Position numbers and translations under genes: made by a program
Source of the DNA: Camarhynchus parvulus
Taxonomy: Eukaryota > Chordata > Aves > Passeriformes > Thraupidae
DNA length: 64,000 nucleotides
NCBI RefSeq assembly: GCF_901933205.1
Contig: NC_044578.1
Span: 15,161,501-15,225,500 of the forward strand
Reading direction: 5' to 3'
The notes under the pieces: model-generated
What the model saw: only the letters and a program-made list of their open reading frames with translations
Databases searched by the model: none
What the model was told of the DNA's origin: nothing
Shown: in pieces, positions 1-13,619 of the stretch
Layout of the letters: each line of letters opens with the position of its first letter
Position numbering within the stretch: position 1 is the stretch's first letter

Positions 1-3000
1 TAGCATGGCATTCCACTGACACTGAGGAGGTGTGACATCTATTCCACAGCTGGACATGCAATGGGTAGTGAGAGAAATGTCCCCTTAATTCAACAGACAT
101 AGAGTTTTACTAGTTGGAAGTAACTGGGCTCTTTGAAGGCAAACAGGATCAACATATATGTGATGCACTACTTTAAGATCCACTAAACTCCTTTCTGAGG
201 GCATAAGCACTGCACCTGTCTCATGCTGGCCTCATTTGCATGACTGAAATTCATCCCAAACACACCACACAAAATACTGCAGAATTTCTGTGCCTGCAAG
301 TAGAAAAAAGAAGCATTCCTAATGTTTTATTAAAGTCTCGTAATTCTGAACTAGTGTGGTGCCATTTTATATGTGTTGGCAATATCCTCATGAATACCTG
401 TGACAAGTGTCATTAACATAAAATAAAAAGTGGAATTGGGCATGATTTAAAATTTAGACACGCACTTGCCATGTTTAAAAATGTACTTCACAGATATATT
501 TTTAAACAGTGTATTTTTCAAAAACAAGTCAATTCAATGCCTTATATTTTGAGTTTTAATTCCAATCAAGCTAATTTCTAGTCATCATGAACACATACCT
601 GCCAGTAATGAAGGTTGTTTAATTAGGTCCAGATAAAATAGCTACAATTCTGTTTCTGATCCACCTGTCAAAGCAAATCAGTCTTTTACATGACTTTAAA
701 AAAACAAATTAGACTAGCTGATGATTTTTTGAATATTCAAGTAGACATACTGAAGATAAATCCAAACCAAACTTGTGACTGAACAAAAGCCTGGAACGTG
801 ACCACAAAGATGAAGAGATCTTGTTCTGCCAGAAGCAGATTTCCAAGCTTGGCATTTGAGGATTACGAAGTCAAGGACAGGGTGCTAAAAAGTGCTACTG
901 GGAAGGATAGCAGTGACTTCCACAGCTTAAGGCAAGGTAACATTTCAATGCTATGTAAAATTAAACACAAATAACAATGTTAAAGGTCCTACTTAATGCC
1001 CCAAAGCCAGGTGATTTGAGAACAAACATGTCCAACTCATGCCACTATAGCTCTATGGACAAAAACCACAAGTTTTCTCTTTCTGCTACTCTTACAGAAA
1101 CAAGTAGAAAATCTAAAAAGGCTTAGAGGCTTGAATGCTAAATAACAACTTCTTTTTCATTGCATTTTATGATGGGCTTGTAGGTTGTATACAAAAACAT
1201 TTACTGGTAGGCAGATGGCAACAAAAAATGAATGTCACAAATGGATTTGACATATATGATGTTAATTAAAACAACTTAGTACTCTGAGAAATTGCTTGTA
1301 ATTGCTTAATACTATAGCAGCTCAACCAACAATCTCCAAAAGTGTAAGATTAGGCATAAGTGCTAGGTAACAGACATGTGAGAAAACAGTGATTAAAAGC
1401 ACCTCTCAGACACAAACTGTAAACATCTAGAACACAAAAAAGGGTAACTCAAATTTTAATACAGAAATATCTACTAGGCTCTAGTATGCAAATCAGTCAA
1501 CATGTGCTTGCTATTTCTGTGCTTACTGTGCATTCGATCCATTAAGTGAGAAGTCACCAAAAATGGCATGGTTTCATGTGGTTTTTCTCATTTGAGCCTA
1601 CCAGTTACTCTGCTCAGATGATAATTCTCTCATTCTTTGATTCCCTATCAAAGCAGTTCTACTGATGTTACTTATTAGAGCACTAACTTTTCTCCAGTCA
1701 TTTATGCAGATTGCATTGGCAATTGTTGTGCCTTCTGGGTGATGAACTTTTTAATTTTGATTGATTTATAACTCATGATGACTTGTTCTTTTCTTCTGAC
1801 TGGCATTCTAAGCACCATCCTCAAATTGTCATTAATTTGTTTAGATTGGACATTTTTTGATTTGGCTTTCCAAATCCAGTGAGAGTTAAACGATAATATC
1901 ACATGTATGCACTGATTTCTTACCTTACACAGATAATTCCTGTAAAATACAGTTATGGTAGAAACAGGGCACAGTTGTTCTAAGTGTGTCAGTTTCCATA
2001 ATGTTTGGGGTTTTAATTCTTTTCTCTATTAATAAAATCCAGACCAAATAAAGTCATAGTTTTTCCATTTGCCCCATCACATTCATATGAGAGGAAGCTA
2101 TGAGTATCAAAGTCTCAAAATTCATTCATGTTTTGTTAGAGTCTCTCTATATCATTGAAAAGAAACTTGTAAGATGATGCAGTCTAATTTGAATCTCACA
2201 ACCTTATGTTGGGAAAATAGCAATGCATGAACTTGTTATGCTTACATGTTGCAAACAGTTTAACAGGTCCTCCTTGAAATGAGGATATCACTCTTTTCCA
2301 GCCTCAGCTAATTTTGCTGAGGTTACAAATGGAATGAATTAGGATCATGAGTCAGAGGATGAAATTTTTTTATGATGTCATTTAGGTCTCAGCTTGGGAA
2401 GACCTGAGTACTGACTTGGTTGCCAAACTAAGGAACAGAATTCCACAAATGATTCATACTCACTTTCCTTACCTAGAGTCCATGCTGTTCTTTCTAGTTC
2501 TGGATGGCCAATATTACCTCTTATTTCTGCAGTTCTGAAATGACAGGTTGATATAGCCCTGTCTGCATCTGTGAGAAGGAGAGGCAGCTATAGGCTGCTG
2601 GCTGTTTATCAGCTGGCTGTTAAAAAGTGTTGATTTGACATGAGCATTTGTACACAATCTACTCCTGACATTGCATACAACCATATGCTTTACATTAATT
2701 AGCCACCATGTCCAAAAGACACTACAGATTCTTGTCTTTCACTGTCACCTTCACCATACTTAAACAGGATTTTCTGAGCTATTTTATTTATATGCTTTTT
2801 TCCTCTAGATCAGAAGTAGATTGCATTTATTTGAAATACGGCTAGATCAAAAGTAGATGATATTTATTTGAAATACAGTTGCAGCATTGTTTCAGAATAT
2901 ATCGTATATTATTGCACTTTGGACCTGCAATATATTGCAAAACTCCTAAAGACTAAAAAAAAATATAAAAATCTGGATTTTTGCTTCCCATTTTCTGGAA

Positions 3001-3011
3001 ACAAATAGAGG
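1..3011. other. AT-rich non-coding stretch
   Basis: No recognisable gene or repeat family was seen apart from the candidate segment at 810-936. A minus-strand open stretch at 1702-1902 is lysine/arginine-rich (it contains NDNLRMVLRMPVRRKEQ) but begins at GTG. It has no convincing acceptor and resembles no family I know, so I treat it as chance. A 16-nt segment with AG before and GTAAG after lies near 1920 on the minus strand and is too short to believe. Confidence 0.5.
810..936 (+). other. possible first coding exon (unidentified)
   Basis: An ATG at 810 opens 42 codons followed by one base and a CAAG|GTAAC donor-like site at 936/937. The encoded peptide begins MKRSCSARSRFPSLAFEDYE. Its mix of charged and hydrophobic residues looks more like protein than most open stretches nearby. 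Reading through the donor reaches a stop at 972-974, giving a 54-codon ORF. An in-frame TGA lies shortly upstream of the ATG, so this would be a start-containing exon. Alternatively, a pyrimidine-rich AG at about 830 could be the acceptor of an internal exon. No promoter or CpG island is visible upstream, and I recognise no family. Chance is a serious alternative. Confidence 0.15.
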
Positions 3012-3560
3012 CACAGAATCATGGATTAATCTGAGCTGGAAGGAATCCACAAGGATCATTGAATTCCAACTGGCTCTGCACAGGGCAGCCCCAAGAATCC
3101 CACCATGCACCTGAGAGTTTGTCCAAAGGCTTCTTGAACTCTGCCAGGCTGGTGCTGCGACCACTTCCCTGGGGAGCCTGTTCCAGTGTCCAACCACCCT
3201 CTGGGTGAAGAACCTTTTCCTAATATCCAACCTAAACCTCCCATAACACATCCTCATGCTGCTTCCTTGAGTCCTGTCACTGGTCAGTGCCTGCCCCTCC
3301 TCCTCCTCTCACGAGGAAGCTGTGACTGCAGCGAGGTGTCCCCTCAGTCTCCTCCAGGCTGAACAGACCCAGTGTGCCCTCAGCTGCTCCTCACAGCTTC
3401 TCCTCAATGCCCTTCACCACCTTTGTTGCCCTCCTTTGGACCCTCTCTAATAGCTTCACTGTCTTCTTATATCATGATGCCCAAAACTGCCCCCAGAACT
3501 TGAGGTGAGGATGATGCAGCACAGAGCAGAGAAGTACAATCACCTCCCTTGCCCAGCTGG
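3012..3560 (-). mobile_element. CR1 LINE fragment, 5'-truncated
   Basis: This is a 3' fragment of a chicken-repeat-1 non-LTR retrotransposon inserted on the minus strand. Its 3' end is at 3012, where a single CACAGAATCATGG remnant of the terminal 8-bp repeats survives. The plus strand shows reversed CR1 hallmarks: 'ctgttccagtgtccaaccac', 'cctaatatccaacctaaacc', 'ttgttgccctcctttggacc' and 'agtacaatcacctccctt'. Similarity fades at about 3560, so the copy covers the end of ORF2 and the 3' UTR-like region only. Many substitutions and frame changes mark it as old and inactive. It is the clearest GC-rich island in the first 15 kb. The exact subfamily was not determined. Confidence 0.93.
3100..3257 (-). 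pseudogene. CR1 ORF2 C-terminal remnant
   Basis: Minus-strand translation gives [19 protein letters not shown] followed by RLPREVV. This is the highly characteristic C-terminal segment of the CR1 ORF2 polyprotein, downstream of the reverse transcriptase. The frame is open for about 50 residues before the match decays. It is a relic inside the CR1 copy at 3012-3560 with no start of its own, and it is not a host gene. Confidence 0.85.
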
Positions 3561-6500
3561 AGATGAATCACTGGCTACATCATCATCACTGCTTCTTTGG
3601 AAGACCTGAAGTCTGGATTAAAGCTGTTAAGAATACTGGCAAAAGTTGGCCAGTGGTAGATTATTTATGCTCACACTTTGCTGACAGGTTATCAGTTTAT
3701 TTGCACTCAGATTATCAGCTACATGACCTAGAAGGGATTTTACCACAAGGAGCAATGAAGACCACAAGATGCCACTAACTCTACTGACATCTGACCAGTC
3801 TAAACTGGTTGATACAAGAAGCAGGTTTGTTTATTTGACCTCTATTTCCTATAAAAACTGCTATTCAAGATTTTGCTTATCTCTCTCCAAATTTCTGCTT
3901 CTCTGCAGGCCGCTGGCTACAGAGAGCTTGCCTTTTTAAGGTGTTTTGTGTCATTTGTTGGTGTTAGGATGATACAGTTACTTGCTTATCCCATCAGAAT
4001 TGGGTTTTTCACCTCTTTATGATGTTGTGTGCTCCAATTAATTTTTATTTAATCTCTCACCAAGCTTTAGTATATGTGGCACATTGCTTGGCCAATTTTA
4101 CACCCTTCATCAGCACAAAACTCAGTCTGTCAGTGCTTATCAGTCTTGTAAAAGCGGCAAAACCCCACTTAGATAGCAAGCTTGCCTCTTCAGAGTACTC
4201 AAAATCACGCCTTAAAACGTTCTTTCAACAAGCCAGTGAGTGTTGTACCTTTTTCCCCAACTACAGAGAGCAGGGAGGTGGAGCACTTCACTGTGTAAAA
4301 CAGCACAAACATTTTGTACATCTCATGTTTTAATGCTATTAGTTCAAAGCATTGAATTAAACTGAGGAAGGTTAATGACAGGTTTCAGTCATGACTGCAG
4401 TGACCATGATAAAGGAAAGGGGCACAAGAATGGCAGTTGTAACAATTAAGCCCTCTCAACACATTGCTTTAACGTTATTGCCATAACACAGTGAAATGCC
4501 ACAGTTAATCAGATCACAGTTACTGCCAACGCTCTCGACCAAGTTCTTGTGACTCCCCTGTTGGGATGTCCTACAAGATGATCATGTTCTTCATTAATGC
4601 TAAGTAAAGGTAGATGGTACACAAACTGGTATCCTTAATTGTTTATGGTTATATATATAGGAGTTATTTGATTTTCATTCTAATTTTTAATTGGCATTAT
4701 AAATACATAAAGTACAGAGAAATCCCTGTTCCCCTGTAAATCTCAGTTTCCACAAAATAGAAGGCTATAAGCACCCAGCAGCCATGTTGCACCATACAAG
4801 GCTTCCAGTATATGCTGGAAGTATTTTGCTTACCTCAATAAATACCAGAAGCAAATCTGTCACTAGATCAGTCAGTAACAGCTTTCTGTTTCAAGTATTT
4901 CTTGCTCTGCCTCTATGAGGTTATAAGCAAACATCTGATTGGTTGAAACCTCCTGCAGGATCCCATCACATTTTATGATTGGCCCTTTCTCCATATCAAT
5001 AAAACTCAATCACAATGTATTTCTAGTGCTAGCACATGTCAGAGGAATAAATTATTCTACAAAGGGATCACCTTTTGCTGTAGTATGCTCTCATGTCCTC
5101 ACTGAGGACAAAAGGAAATCAAGAAGCCCAAGCTTGCAGAGGAAAAAAGACAATTTTGGCCAGCAGTAACAGCATTAGATGTGGATGTACTAGACCTCAG
5201 TTCAAGTCACTGTTTCCTCTGTGCCTTGAGCAAGTGAGTGGGATTATTTCTATAAATAGGATTAAGAGCACTTACAACTACAACTCCAGGATATTTCAGA
5301 GTTAAACAATTAAAGGATTTTGGCCTATTTAGATACTTTAATAACATAAACTCCCCAAAGCAGAGAATAATGAGAGTAATGGCTGATAAATGTTGCTAGT
5401 CTCTTCTTTATATAGTGGGGGTTGTGGGTTTTACAATTTTATAGCTATTAATTTGAGGAAATAGGTTATGGAAAGGTTAATGGAAGGTTTTAATCATAAT
5501 TGTGATGACCATGTCCTAACAAAAGCCAGGGAATCTTGCAATTAAAAAAGAATACCCAAATTTTATTTATCCGTTGCCAGAACACAAAGATATGCCACCA
5601 TTAATTATACACCACATGGATTACTAAAAAAGTTGTCATGTATCCCTTTGACACAACAATCACTGGAATGGTGATGTTATACCACTATCCACCAATACTA
5701 TCTCTCTACAACCTTCACTTATTGGTGCCATATGCTATTGCTGAAAATGTTAATCACATATTTTGTGTAGACTTGGAGCAGAAAAATCTCACTGAAATCT
5801 GTGACTTGGATCTTTCTTTACCATCCTATAATACAGAGCAGAATCCTCCTCTTTGTTCATAAAAACATGCACCTATAAAATAATGTATGTACTGTCTGCT
5901 GAATATTCTCTACTATTCATGAAGTTAAAATTAACTCCTTATTTTAATTGCTTATCAGTTCCATAAGCATAATTCCCACGATTTAACTTGCTTTCATGGG
6001 GATCTGCTACCTTTCCATATAGAACTTCACATTTTTATGAATTTTTACTGTTTAAAATGTATATGTATGTAAATTATTATGCATCTGAGCCTTTCACATC
6101 AGAGGTACGCTATAAATACTAAATCAACGTGGAAAACATCATGTCTGCTTCAACTTGACTTGATTATGGCTAAATAGGAAAAAATAAATTAGCATTTTAC
6201 TCTATTTTTAGTTGTCTTCATTGTATTATACTGTATATTTGCTTCAAGTGTGTAGATTAACACCTCTCCCAACTATTTCCTATAGGCTTATGCTGATAAA
6301 ATGTAACTTAAAAAAACACACGAGAGACTAGCAAGAGAAAGTCAGGTGTGTCACACAGATGTTCCTTAACTGAAGGACACATATGGTGGAAACCTTGGGA
6401 TACTGAGTTTTGTCTTTTCTCAGAACAGATCTACCTATTGCAGCTAGTAAATGTAGCACAAGTTGGGTTAAAAAATGGCTGAGACAATACAAAGCTTTCT

Positions 6501-6839
6501 TCTAATTTAGATTATATTTTTGCTCATGTTTTCCATAATTTATTATTGATTTTTCTTAGATTTATTACCTATATTTGAGCTAGTGATTCAAGCAATTTTA
6601 AAAATAAGGCAAATAAAGCTACAAAATGCTGCAATTCAGCAATTATGCCAAAGACCATTTTTCTTCTTCATGGACGTGATTGACATAGGAATGTGACTCA
6701 GGAAGAAAACATTATTAATATGAAGAAAAGTTACAACTTTTGAATTATGTTGGCTTGCCTTGGAAGTAATTCCCTGGGTTAGATCTGCATTGCATATTCT
6801 GATAAGTATATATAGATTCTCTTTACACATTTCAACTTC
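3561..6839. other. AT-rich non-coding stretch
   Basis: No gene supported. Open frames at 3563-3778, 4019-4333, 4939-5169 and 5638-5862 (plus strand) lack splice context or recognisable motifs. Near 5190-5240 there is a faint MIR-like phrase ('gtttcctctgtgcc'), which I do not annotate. The rest is featureless AT-rich DNA. Confidence 0.5.
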
Positions 6840-7570
6840 CTTAATAATTTTGCTAAATGCAGAAGAGGGGAAAATAAAGACATATTATTAATAAACAAGC
6901 AATTAAACAGGTTAGGGCAACAATGCAATGCTGGTCATTCAGGAACCCTGTGCTAATTTTAATTAGCTACTTTCCCTTGCTTTCAAATGTAATTAAAGCA
7001 GCTTAGTTGTGCTCAGTGATGCAAACCACCTTATTTAATCACTAACATTATTTCCCTGAACTATTAATGATTTTCAAAATGCTTGTTTATGCAGAATTAG
7101 AACAGTAATTATCTTACCAGTTAATTTTGTACCTTCACATTTCACACCTTGCTCAAACGTCATTCATTTACCATAGCCTTTCTGTCAAAACAAAGAAATG
7201 CTTGTTCTAAATGTGCTTCTAACTGCCAAATTGAAAGCCAAGTTTTGTAACACTAATAAAGTAGCTCCCAAGTGAAACAGGTGTAGTAATTTAGACCCTT
7301 CCTGTCTTAAGCTTGCACGTACATGCTATGTCTTTTCTTTATTAGCTTTAAAATGAGAGCTTGGTGTGCAAAATAAGCTATTTAATTCAGACTTGTGGAG
7401 CAGAATATAATCTTTAATTTAAACTAGAGCCGTAAAAAAAGGCCTTTAATTTTAACTGGCATGTGCGTGTGAATTTGAATTAATAATCCAGAAAATTGAA
7501 ACTGTTTTGCTGCTGTTGCTGGAATGTGACTGTTCTTCACATGCCCTTAGTTTTCACTCTCTCCATTTCT
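6840..7570. promoter_or_regulatory. candidate conserved non-coding element
   Basis: About 700 bp of low-repeat sequence packed with homeodomain-type TAAT/ATTA cores and other developmental-factor-like words. Examples are 'ttttaattagcta', 'cattaatgattt'-like stretches, 'ctttaatttaaac', 'tttttaattttaactggc' and 'gaattaataatcc'. This texture is typical of deeply conserved vertebrate enhancers in gene deserts. Inference only: conservation cannot be judged from one genome. A splice-flanked segment sits inside it (7118-7181). Confidence 0.3.
7118..7181 (-). other. possible non-coding or poison exon
   Basis: On the minus strand a strong acceptor (pyrimidine-rich 'tttctttgttttgacag') is followed by 64 nt and a good donor, CTG|GTAAG. 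All three frames contain a stop codon inside the 64 nt (TGA, TAA and TGA in frames 1-3). It therefore cannot be an ordinary coding exon. It would fit a lncRNA exon, a UTR exon or a stop-introducing cassette exon. It lies in the candidate conserved block at 6840-7570. A chance pairing of splice-like signals is possible. Confidence 0.2.
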
Positions 7571-10500
7571 CTCTCCCAGGCTTTGCTTAGTGCCTATTCC
7601 ATGATGTTGCTGTCTTACAGAAAGGGAATTCTTATTAAAAAAAAAAAAAAGCTCAGTTGATTGAACTCTTGCAAAAGTATATTGCGTTGAAAGAAATCTT
7701 TATGTTTGTATATTTTGGTTTACAAAAGGACTATCATTGGTATATTCATTACATCTATTTAAGGCAGAATTTAAATACACCATGAATTTATACTTCATAA
7801 ATCATCAGATGTTTTTTCCTGTTATTTCTTTTAGTGTAAGTTAACAACTAATTGCGGCCTTATAATCACAAAATACAACAGCCTTACAATCAGCGAATCA
7901 CTCTTTCTCCTGACTCTTGTGAGAAAGGGATGTCTTCCCTATTACCAGGAAAACTAAGCAATGGCCTAAAGTCATGAAAAGAAAATTTGTGGCAGAATAA
8001 GAAAAGAAGAAACTCCATCTTTCAGCTGCTCTAAACAGTCTCTGAGGTCTCCCACACTTACCCCAGCTGCACAGCAAGTTCTGGTGTTGAGCACTAAAGG
8101 CTCCTGGTGCAGGACATGGCTTGTGAGCAGATGAGCCGCCCATGAAGAGTCATTCTGACTCTCACCTCTTGGCCACATCAGACTAAATATCTGTCTATGC
8201 AATCCAATTCAATCAAGTTAAACATTCAATCCACAAAACTAGAAGACAGCCTAAAAATCCCACTGTAAATGAGGCCTATCCTGTATACATTGCATCTGTG
8301 GATAGCACAAATACACATCTGGCAAAATTCCTTCTGAAGAAGGGGACAAAAAAGACTGGATTTGATGCAATGCTTCTACTGCTGACATAATTTTTTGCAG
8401 GAAACATAATTGCAAGCATAGTATAAGATCTCAGCTTTTAAAAGCTTGTTAATGCAATTAAATTGAAACACAAAAGCAGTGCATTTGACTTCCACTGGAC
8501 CCCTTTAAAGGGTAAAGTTACCCATGTAAGAAAAAAAGGACAGCTGGATGGACACCTAAGAGGCCAACAATAATTACGCATGCGTTCATTAGCGGTAGAG
8601 AGTTACTACAGTCAAGATTTTAAATACTACATCACATTTTGCAAATATTCTTTCTAAATACATTATAAATCAAACAAAAGAAAGCAAATCAATATGCAAA
8701 AAACCTGGTTTAGTTAAAAAGCCGTATTTTGTCTAAAAGCTTTACATGTCCCCTGACAAAGTAGTTATATTTTAATATATTTAAATGTATTATATTTTTC
8801 CAGAGATTCTATAAATTTGAGACAGCTAAAATTATTTCAATATTTTCAGAATACCCAAGATTCATGGTCTCCCGGCAACTAGCAATCACATGGCTGGAGA
8901 GGCTTTGGCCTACTGTTACAATGCCATTATATGTTTGGTTGATGATTTATTCAAACCCAGTTGCAAACCTGCTGTTAGCTCCCTCATTGCTTTAATGCAG
9001 CCAGTCTACCATTCATAACTGTCAAGAACCAATTCATTGGGACTTGAGCTTATTAAGCACCCAAAGTGTGCACTGAACATATGCAGTTTTGTGCCTTGGA
9101 ATGTGAATAAACACTATCCTTTCCATCCATTTAAATTGAGTCTCTGATGTTTTTAACACCATGCATTATTTTTATCTTGTTATCAGAATACTCAGCCATG
9201 AACTCCAAAGAATCCATTGTGCACAGCTTGGCGTTAGCAGGTGTCAGTAAAGCCTGGCAACCTCCTGTCTAACAGGGCACAGGCACAGAGGGAGAGGGTG
9301 GCTTAATACACTGTACTTGCAAAAAGTTACTGTGGGCACGGAGTATGAGCTTTGTGGTTTCACACAGAAACAGGAAGGACAGGCTCATCTTATGGATACA
9401 GCACAGTACTTAGAGAAACAATAATGGACTTCTTTTCTTAAATACGGCTGTATTTGAAAGGAGAAAGATGGCTCTGGCAATTAAATGAGTAATCACAGTG
9501 GATATTTACCCTATTGAGGACAATATATCAATTCTCTTGGTCAAACATGCCAACTGTATAAATAATATAAAGAGGAAATGGGTTTTGAAAATAAAGTATT
9601 ACTTAACAAGTTCATTTATATTTTAATCTAACTCTGTTAATTCAATTGTCTCAAAAAGGCATATTTGAATTGCAGGCTTTTATAGTTTTTCATGTTGAAT
9701 AACATGGTAATATGGTTTTTCTCCATTCTGTACACATAAGGAACATTCCAAAACGTGTAGCCACAATTACATAGCAACAGTGTGCATGATATTTAATGCT
9801 AGACTGGGAACAAAGCTGGTTCAAACCATTTGGTTTAAAACCATCATAACAGCCATTTTAACATAATGATTCTAGTATAATACGCTCTGCTTAAATTTTA
9901 AGAATTGTAGTGGGGCAAAGATAACATTCTGAGCACTAATTTAATTTAAATTAGGACTTCTGTAGAATGCAAGTTCTGACCAAATAATAATAAAATAAAG
10001 TCTGAGGGGGTTTTGTTGGTTTTTTTGGTTTTGTTTTTGTTCTGACACAAAAGACTCAGTATTCCTTGAAAAAGAAATTATTATAAAAATGTCAGCAAGA
10101 ATAATTGGAGGGTCAGGAGGTTTTTTCTTGAGTGTTTGCTGATGTTGTGCCCATCCCATCAAGAATTTCAAAAGAGGAATAAAATGGCACTCTATCTTCT
10201 GGACAGCTTGATGTTTGTCTTTGCTGTCAAGCAAAAGGGGATGCAATTCCATTCATACTGAGAAGATTAGAATAATGCAGAAAATATGACAAACCAGAAC
10301 AATTCACAACCAGTCAACAAACACACTGAGGAGTCTAGACTCCTTTAGTACACAGGGACTGACACATAGGGCCCCAATGAATCAAGGTTGTTCACTAATA
10401 ACAAATGTACTTTCTTACTAGCTCTTCACATTTCATGAAGAATTTAACACAAATAACTTAAAATTACTCAAAGTCATCATAGCATCACTTAACTACACTA

Positions 10501-13500
10501 CACCTTAACCTGATGCTGTAAACAGAACAGGTCTCTGCTTACACTCAGGAGTGGCCACAACAGGACTATTCTGCACTGCCCATGGGAGCCCTTGCAGGAA
10601 AAACCCTTCGAGAACTATTGGCAGAGTCGTGGCAGAGAGGTATGAATGTATATGTAAGTTTTTCAAAAGAACAATTGCCCTAGAAAATGAATCATCATTC
10701 CTTTCCTACAAGACTTTCAGTTCAACTCAGGGCTTTCTTTAACATAAACACAGTGGACACAGTACTCCAGGCTGTTCCATTTGTTTTGTAGCAATGTAAT
10801 GCAATTACATTTAACTAGCCATGAACTGGCAAACATATACAGTGTTCGGGCTTCACCTTTAAATAAAGCTTAATGCTGCTCCAAGTTAATCAAAATCTTC
10901 TGCAAACTAGAAAAAAAGCTTAAAGAAATTTCATCTCTATATCTATTTTCATGGTTCCTTACAGAAGGACCTATTCTTTGGAAAGTCAAAGTGCTGTGCA
11001 ACACTCCTGTGGTCTCTTTCAATCTATTACACCAAATGCAGTTAATTTTTCAGATGTGTGAAGCAATTCAGTACTGTCTTACTCTTCCTGAATGTTTAAT
11101 GATTACTCAGAGATGACATCAGATGAAACTTTTGGTAGAACCAATACTGATTACCTTTTTTTTGCTGTGATCCCATCAACAGGAGGTAAAGGTTTCATGG
11201 AATAATGGCTGGGTGTTTGCATCCAACTTTTCACTCCATTAGTGTGAGGATAAACACACAGAAAAACCTAAATCTAACTCTGTACCAAACTGGCATTATA
11301 TCTTATCTTCCCTCATCAGATACTCAGATCTGCTCATTTATGCCATGTATACATCTGTCCCCAAATACAGGAATGCAATGAAATGAATGAAACAAAAAAT
11401 GGTGGGTAGTAGTAGTAATTTCAAGTCTCCAAATTATTTAACCATTTCTTATTCAGAGACTTAATCTGGGAGAAGTAATGAACAGTTAAATTAATCAAGG
11501 AATGCTATCAGGGAAAGAAGGAAAAGAAGCTCAGTAGGCCAACCAGGGCAGCTTTGCACTTTCAAGAAGGGTCTAATATAAATAAGGAATAAGCTGTATA
11601 TTTCTGTATAACCTGTTTCTCAAAAATTATCACAATTACACAGCCTCCTAAAATAGCTGTTCCCATCTCCCAGTTAGCATCATAGAATGAAAGATTGCTT
11701 CTTCCTTGTTCTGTAATACAAATTTCTTTTCCTACACACAGGAAGAAGATCTTGCCCAGCACTTAGTGAACATAGGGAACAATCCTGTTCATAGCAATCA
11801 TTTAGAACTTACATTATTCACCCCTCAGTCTTTTCTTAGCTAGGTAAATCCAGAAGTTTCAAGGCAGCTTATTGTTCTGTTTCAAAGTCTTTATGTTGAC
11901 CAAAACTCAGGCAGAGTATTGAATCTCAGGTCTAACACTTCAAGCAGTAATTTTTTCCCACTTTTTAAATCTGAGGGTTCTGATCATGCATTGTGTAATT
12001 AAACTCTGGGGTCTTTTTCCCCCAGTACTTAACAAGATCTTTAGAATTCTAAAGTTAATCTTCTGAATGCCTGCAAATGCTTCTCAGCTGGTGTCAGCCA
12101 AAAATTTTTTATTGATATCTGGTGCTACATCATCAGAGAGTAGAACTGGATCCATGAGATACCATGGGGAAGTTTGTTGTGTACATCCCCAAGCTGCAAA
12201 ACAAAGTATTGCAATCTTTGAGTATTTTTAAACATTTACACAAATGTTGTACTTAGCTTCATCTGGGTCATAGTTTCTTGGACTACAATCTCTATGTTTT
12301 AAACATTAAAATGACATTTTAAAACAAGGGGGTTTTTATTTCAATCACAGAGCAGATCACAGTTCTTTTGTGAATGAGTGTTAGTGAAATGAAAGGCAAG
12401 GAATACCTCATCTGCCTTAAAAACTGATGAAAGATACAAATTAAGAGGAAAGTGAGGTCATCAACAAGCAGAATGCCAGGAAATATAATGGATAAAGCCA
12501 ACTTTAAGAACTGCCCATAAGATTGATCATAAACATGGCCAGTTAAATTTCTCACAGAACTTTCAAAGGTAGGAGGACTACATAAGCCAGGTAACAGCAG
12601 TAGTTTTTCTTTTATGTACAACCTGAATTCTCAACTCCCATATAATATGCTTGTTTATTAGAGAAAAAAAATAATTAGTTCTTCCCTTACTGTCCCATAC
12701 TTGAAAGACTAACAACACAATTAGTGTGACAAGGTTTGATTACTTAACACTGCTAATCACACCTCAGAGCCTTGGGTTTCCACAGAGGCTGAAATACACA
12801 CAAGGACTGAATCTCCTTCCTTTATAGGATACCTTCCACAGAAGCCACCCTCCTTCCCTTGTAGATCTCAGACCACATAGCCCTTGCCTTTGGCTCTGCC
12901 TATTTGGTTTTTTTTCTCATGCATTCTCACTTTTCACCTATTCACAAGAAGGTGAGTTTTTATTTACCAGCTCAAGGCCCACAAAAGCAGTGTGACAGAT
13001 TGCAAGTAGTGTTTCCACATCCTTCCCCATGAAAAAGTCCTTTAAAAAAACTTGCAATCCATAAAATATCTACCCTATTCTTTACAAGTGTATTTCCTTA
13101 TTCCTTAAAAAAATAATATTCTGACAAGAAGTTGGGTATGAGAGAACATCAGGTAAGCAAAGCATAGTTCATACCAACTTTAAATATGAAGAGACTAGCA
13201 CACCTCTGCTTCATTAAAAAGGAGAACTACATTTGGTCACACATGATGGTGGGGAGGGAAGATCCCTCACTCAGGCAAATTCAAAGAGGAATTTTTTCCA
13301 ACTTCTACACAAAAATCCCAAAGAGACTAAACTATTCATCAGTGATGGAGGAATATTTGTCTATTGCCTGTATGTATCAAGGCAGTTTTCTTCAATAGTG
13401 TAATGAACAATGAAACTAGAATCAGTGCACACATGCAGATGAAATGCATCAGTTGGTTTCTCTGTTCCCTTGCAAAAAGGGATATTCAGCACCTCTGTTC

Positions 13501-13619
13501 AGGGCTTAGGTCTCATCAAGAGAATGGATAAATGCTCCAGAGCACTTGTACAGGTCTCTCTCACTGTCTCGTGCATTCAGCCTCCATGCTCAGAATCTCT
13601 GCCAGCTTAGATGAAACCT
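7571..13619. other. AT-rich non-coding stretch
   Basis: No gene or interspersed repeat recognised. It contains an A14 homopolymer at 7637-7650. A minus-strand open stretch at 7972-8202 contains a donor-like GGG|GTAAGT near 8059; its peptide is not recognised. The block around 8930-9200 is repeat-free and enhancer-like but weaker than 6840-7570. A T/G-rich low-complexity patch lies at about 10005-10040. Other open frames (9941-10252 and 12319-12621 minus, 13186-13398 plus) show no protein-like features. Confidence 0.5.

Noticed and set aside
1702..1902. Lys/Arg-rich open stretch reminiscent of a ribosomal protein
   Set aside because: On inspection it did not line up with any ribosomal protein I know. 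It starts at GTG and lacks splice sites.
2946..3257. 103-codon minus-strand open frame
   Set aside because: Its first half is the CR1 ORF2 remnant and the rest is CR1 3' region plus flank. It is not a host gene.
5165..5250. Faint MIR-like phrase
   Set aside because: Only one short word matches, so the support is too weak without a profile search.
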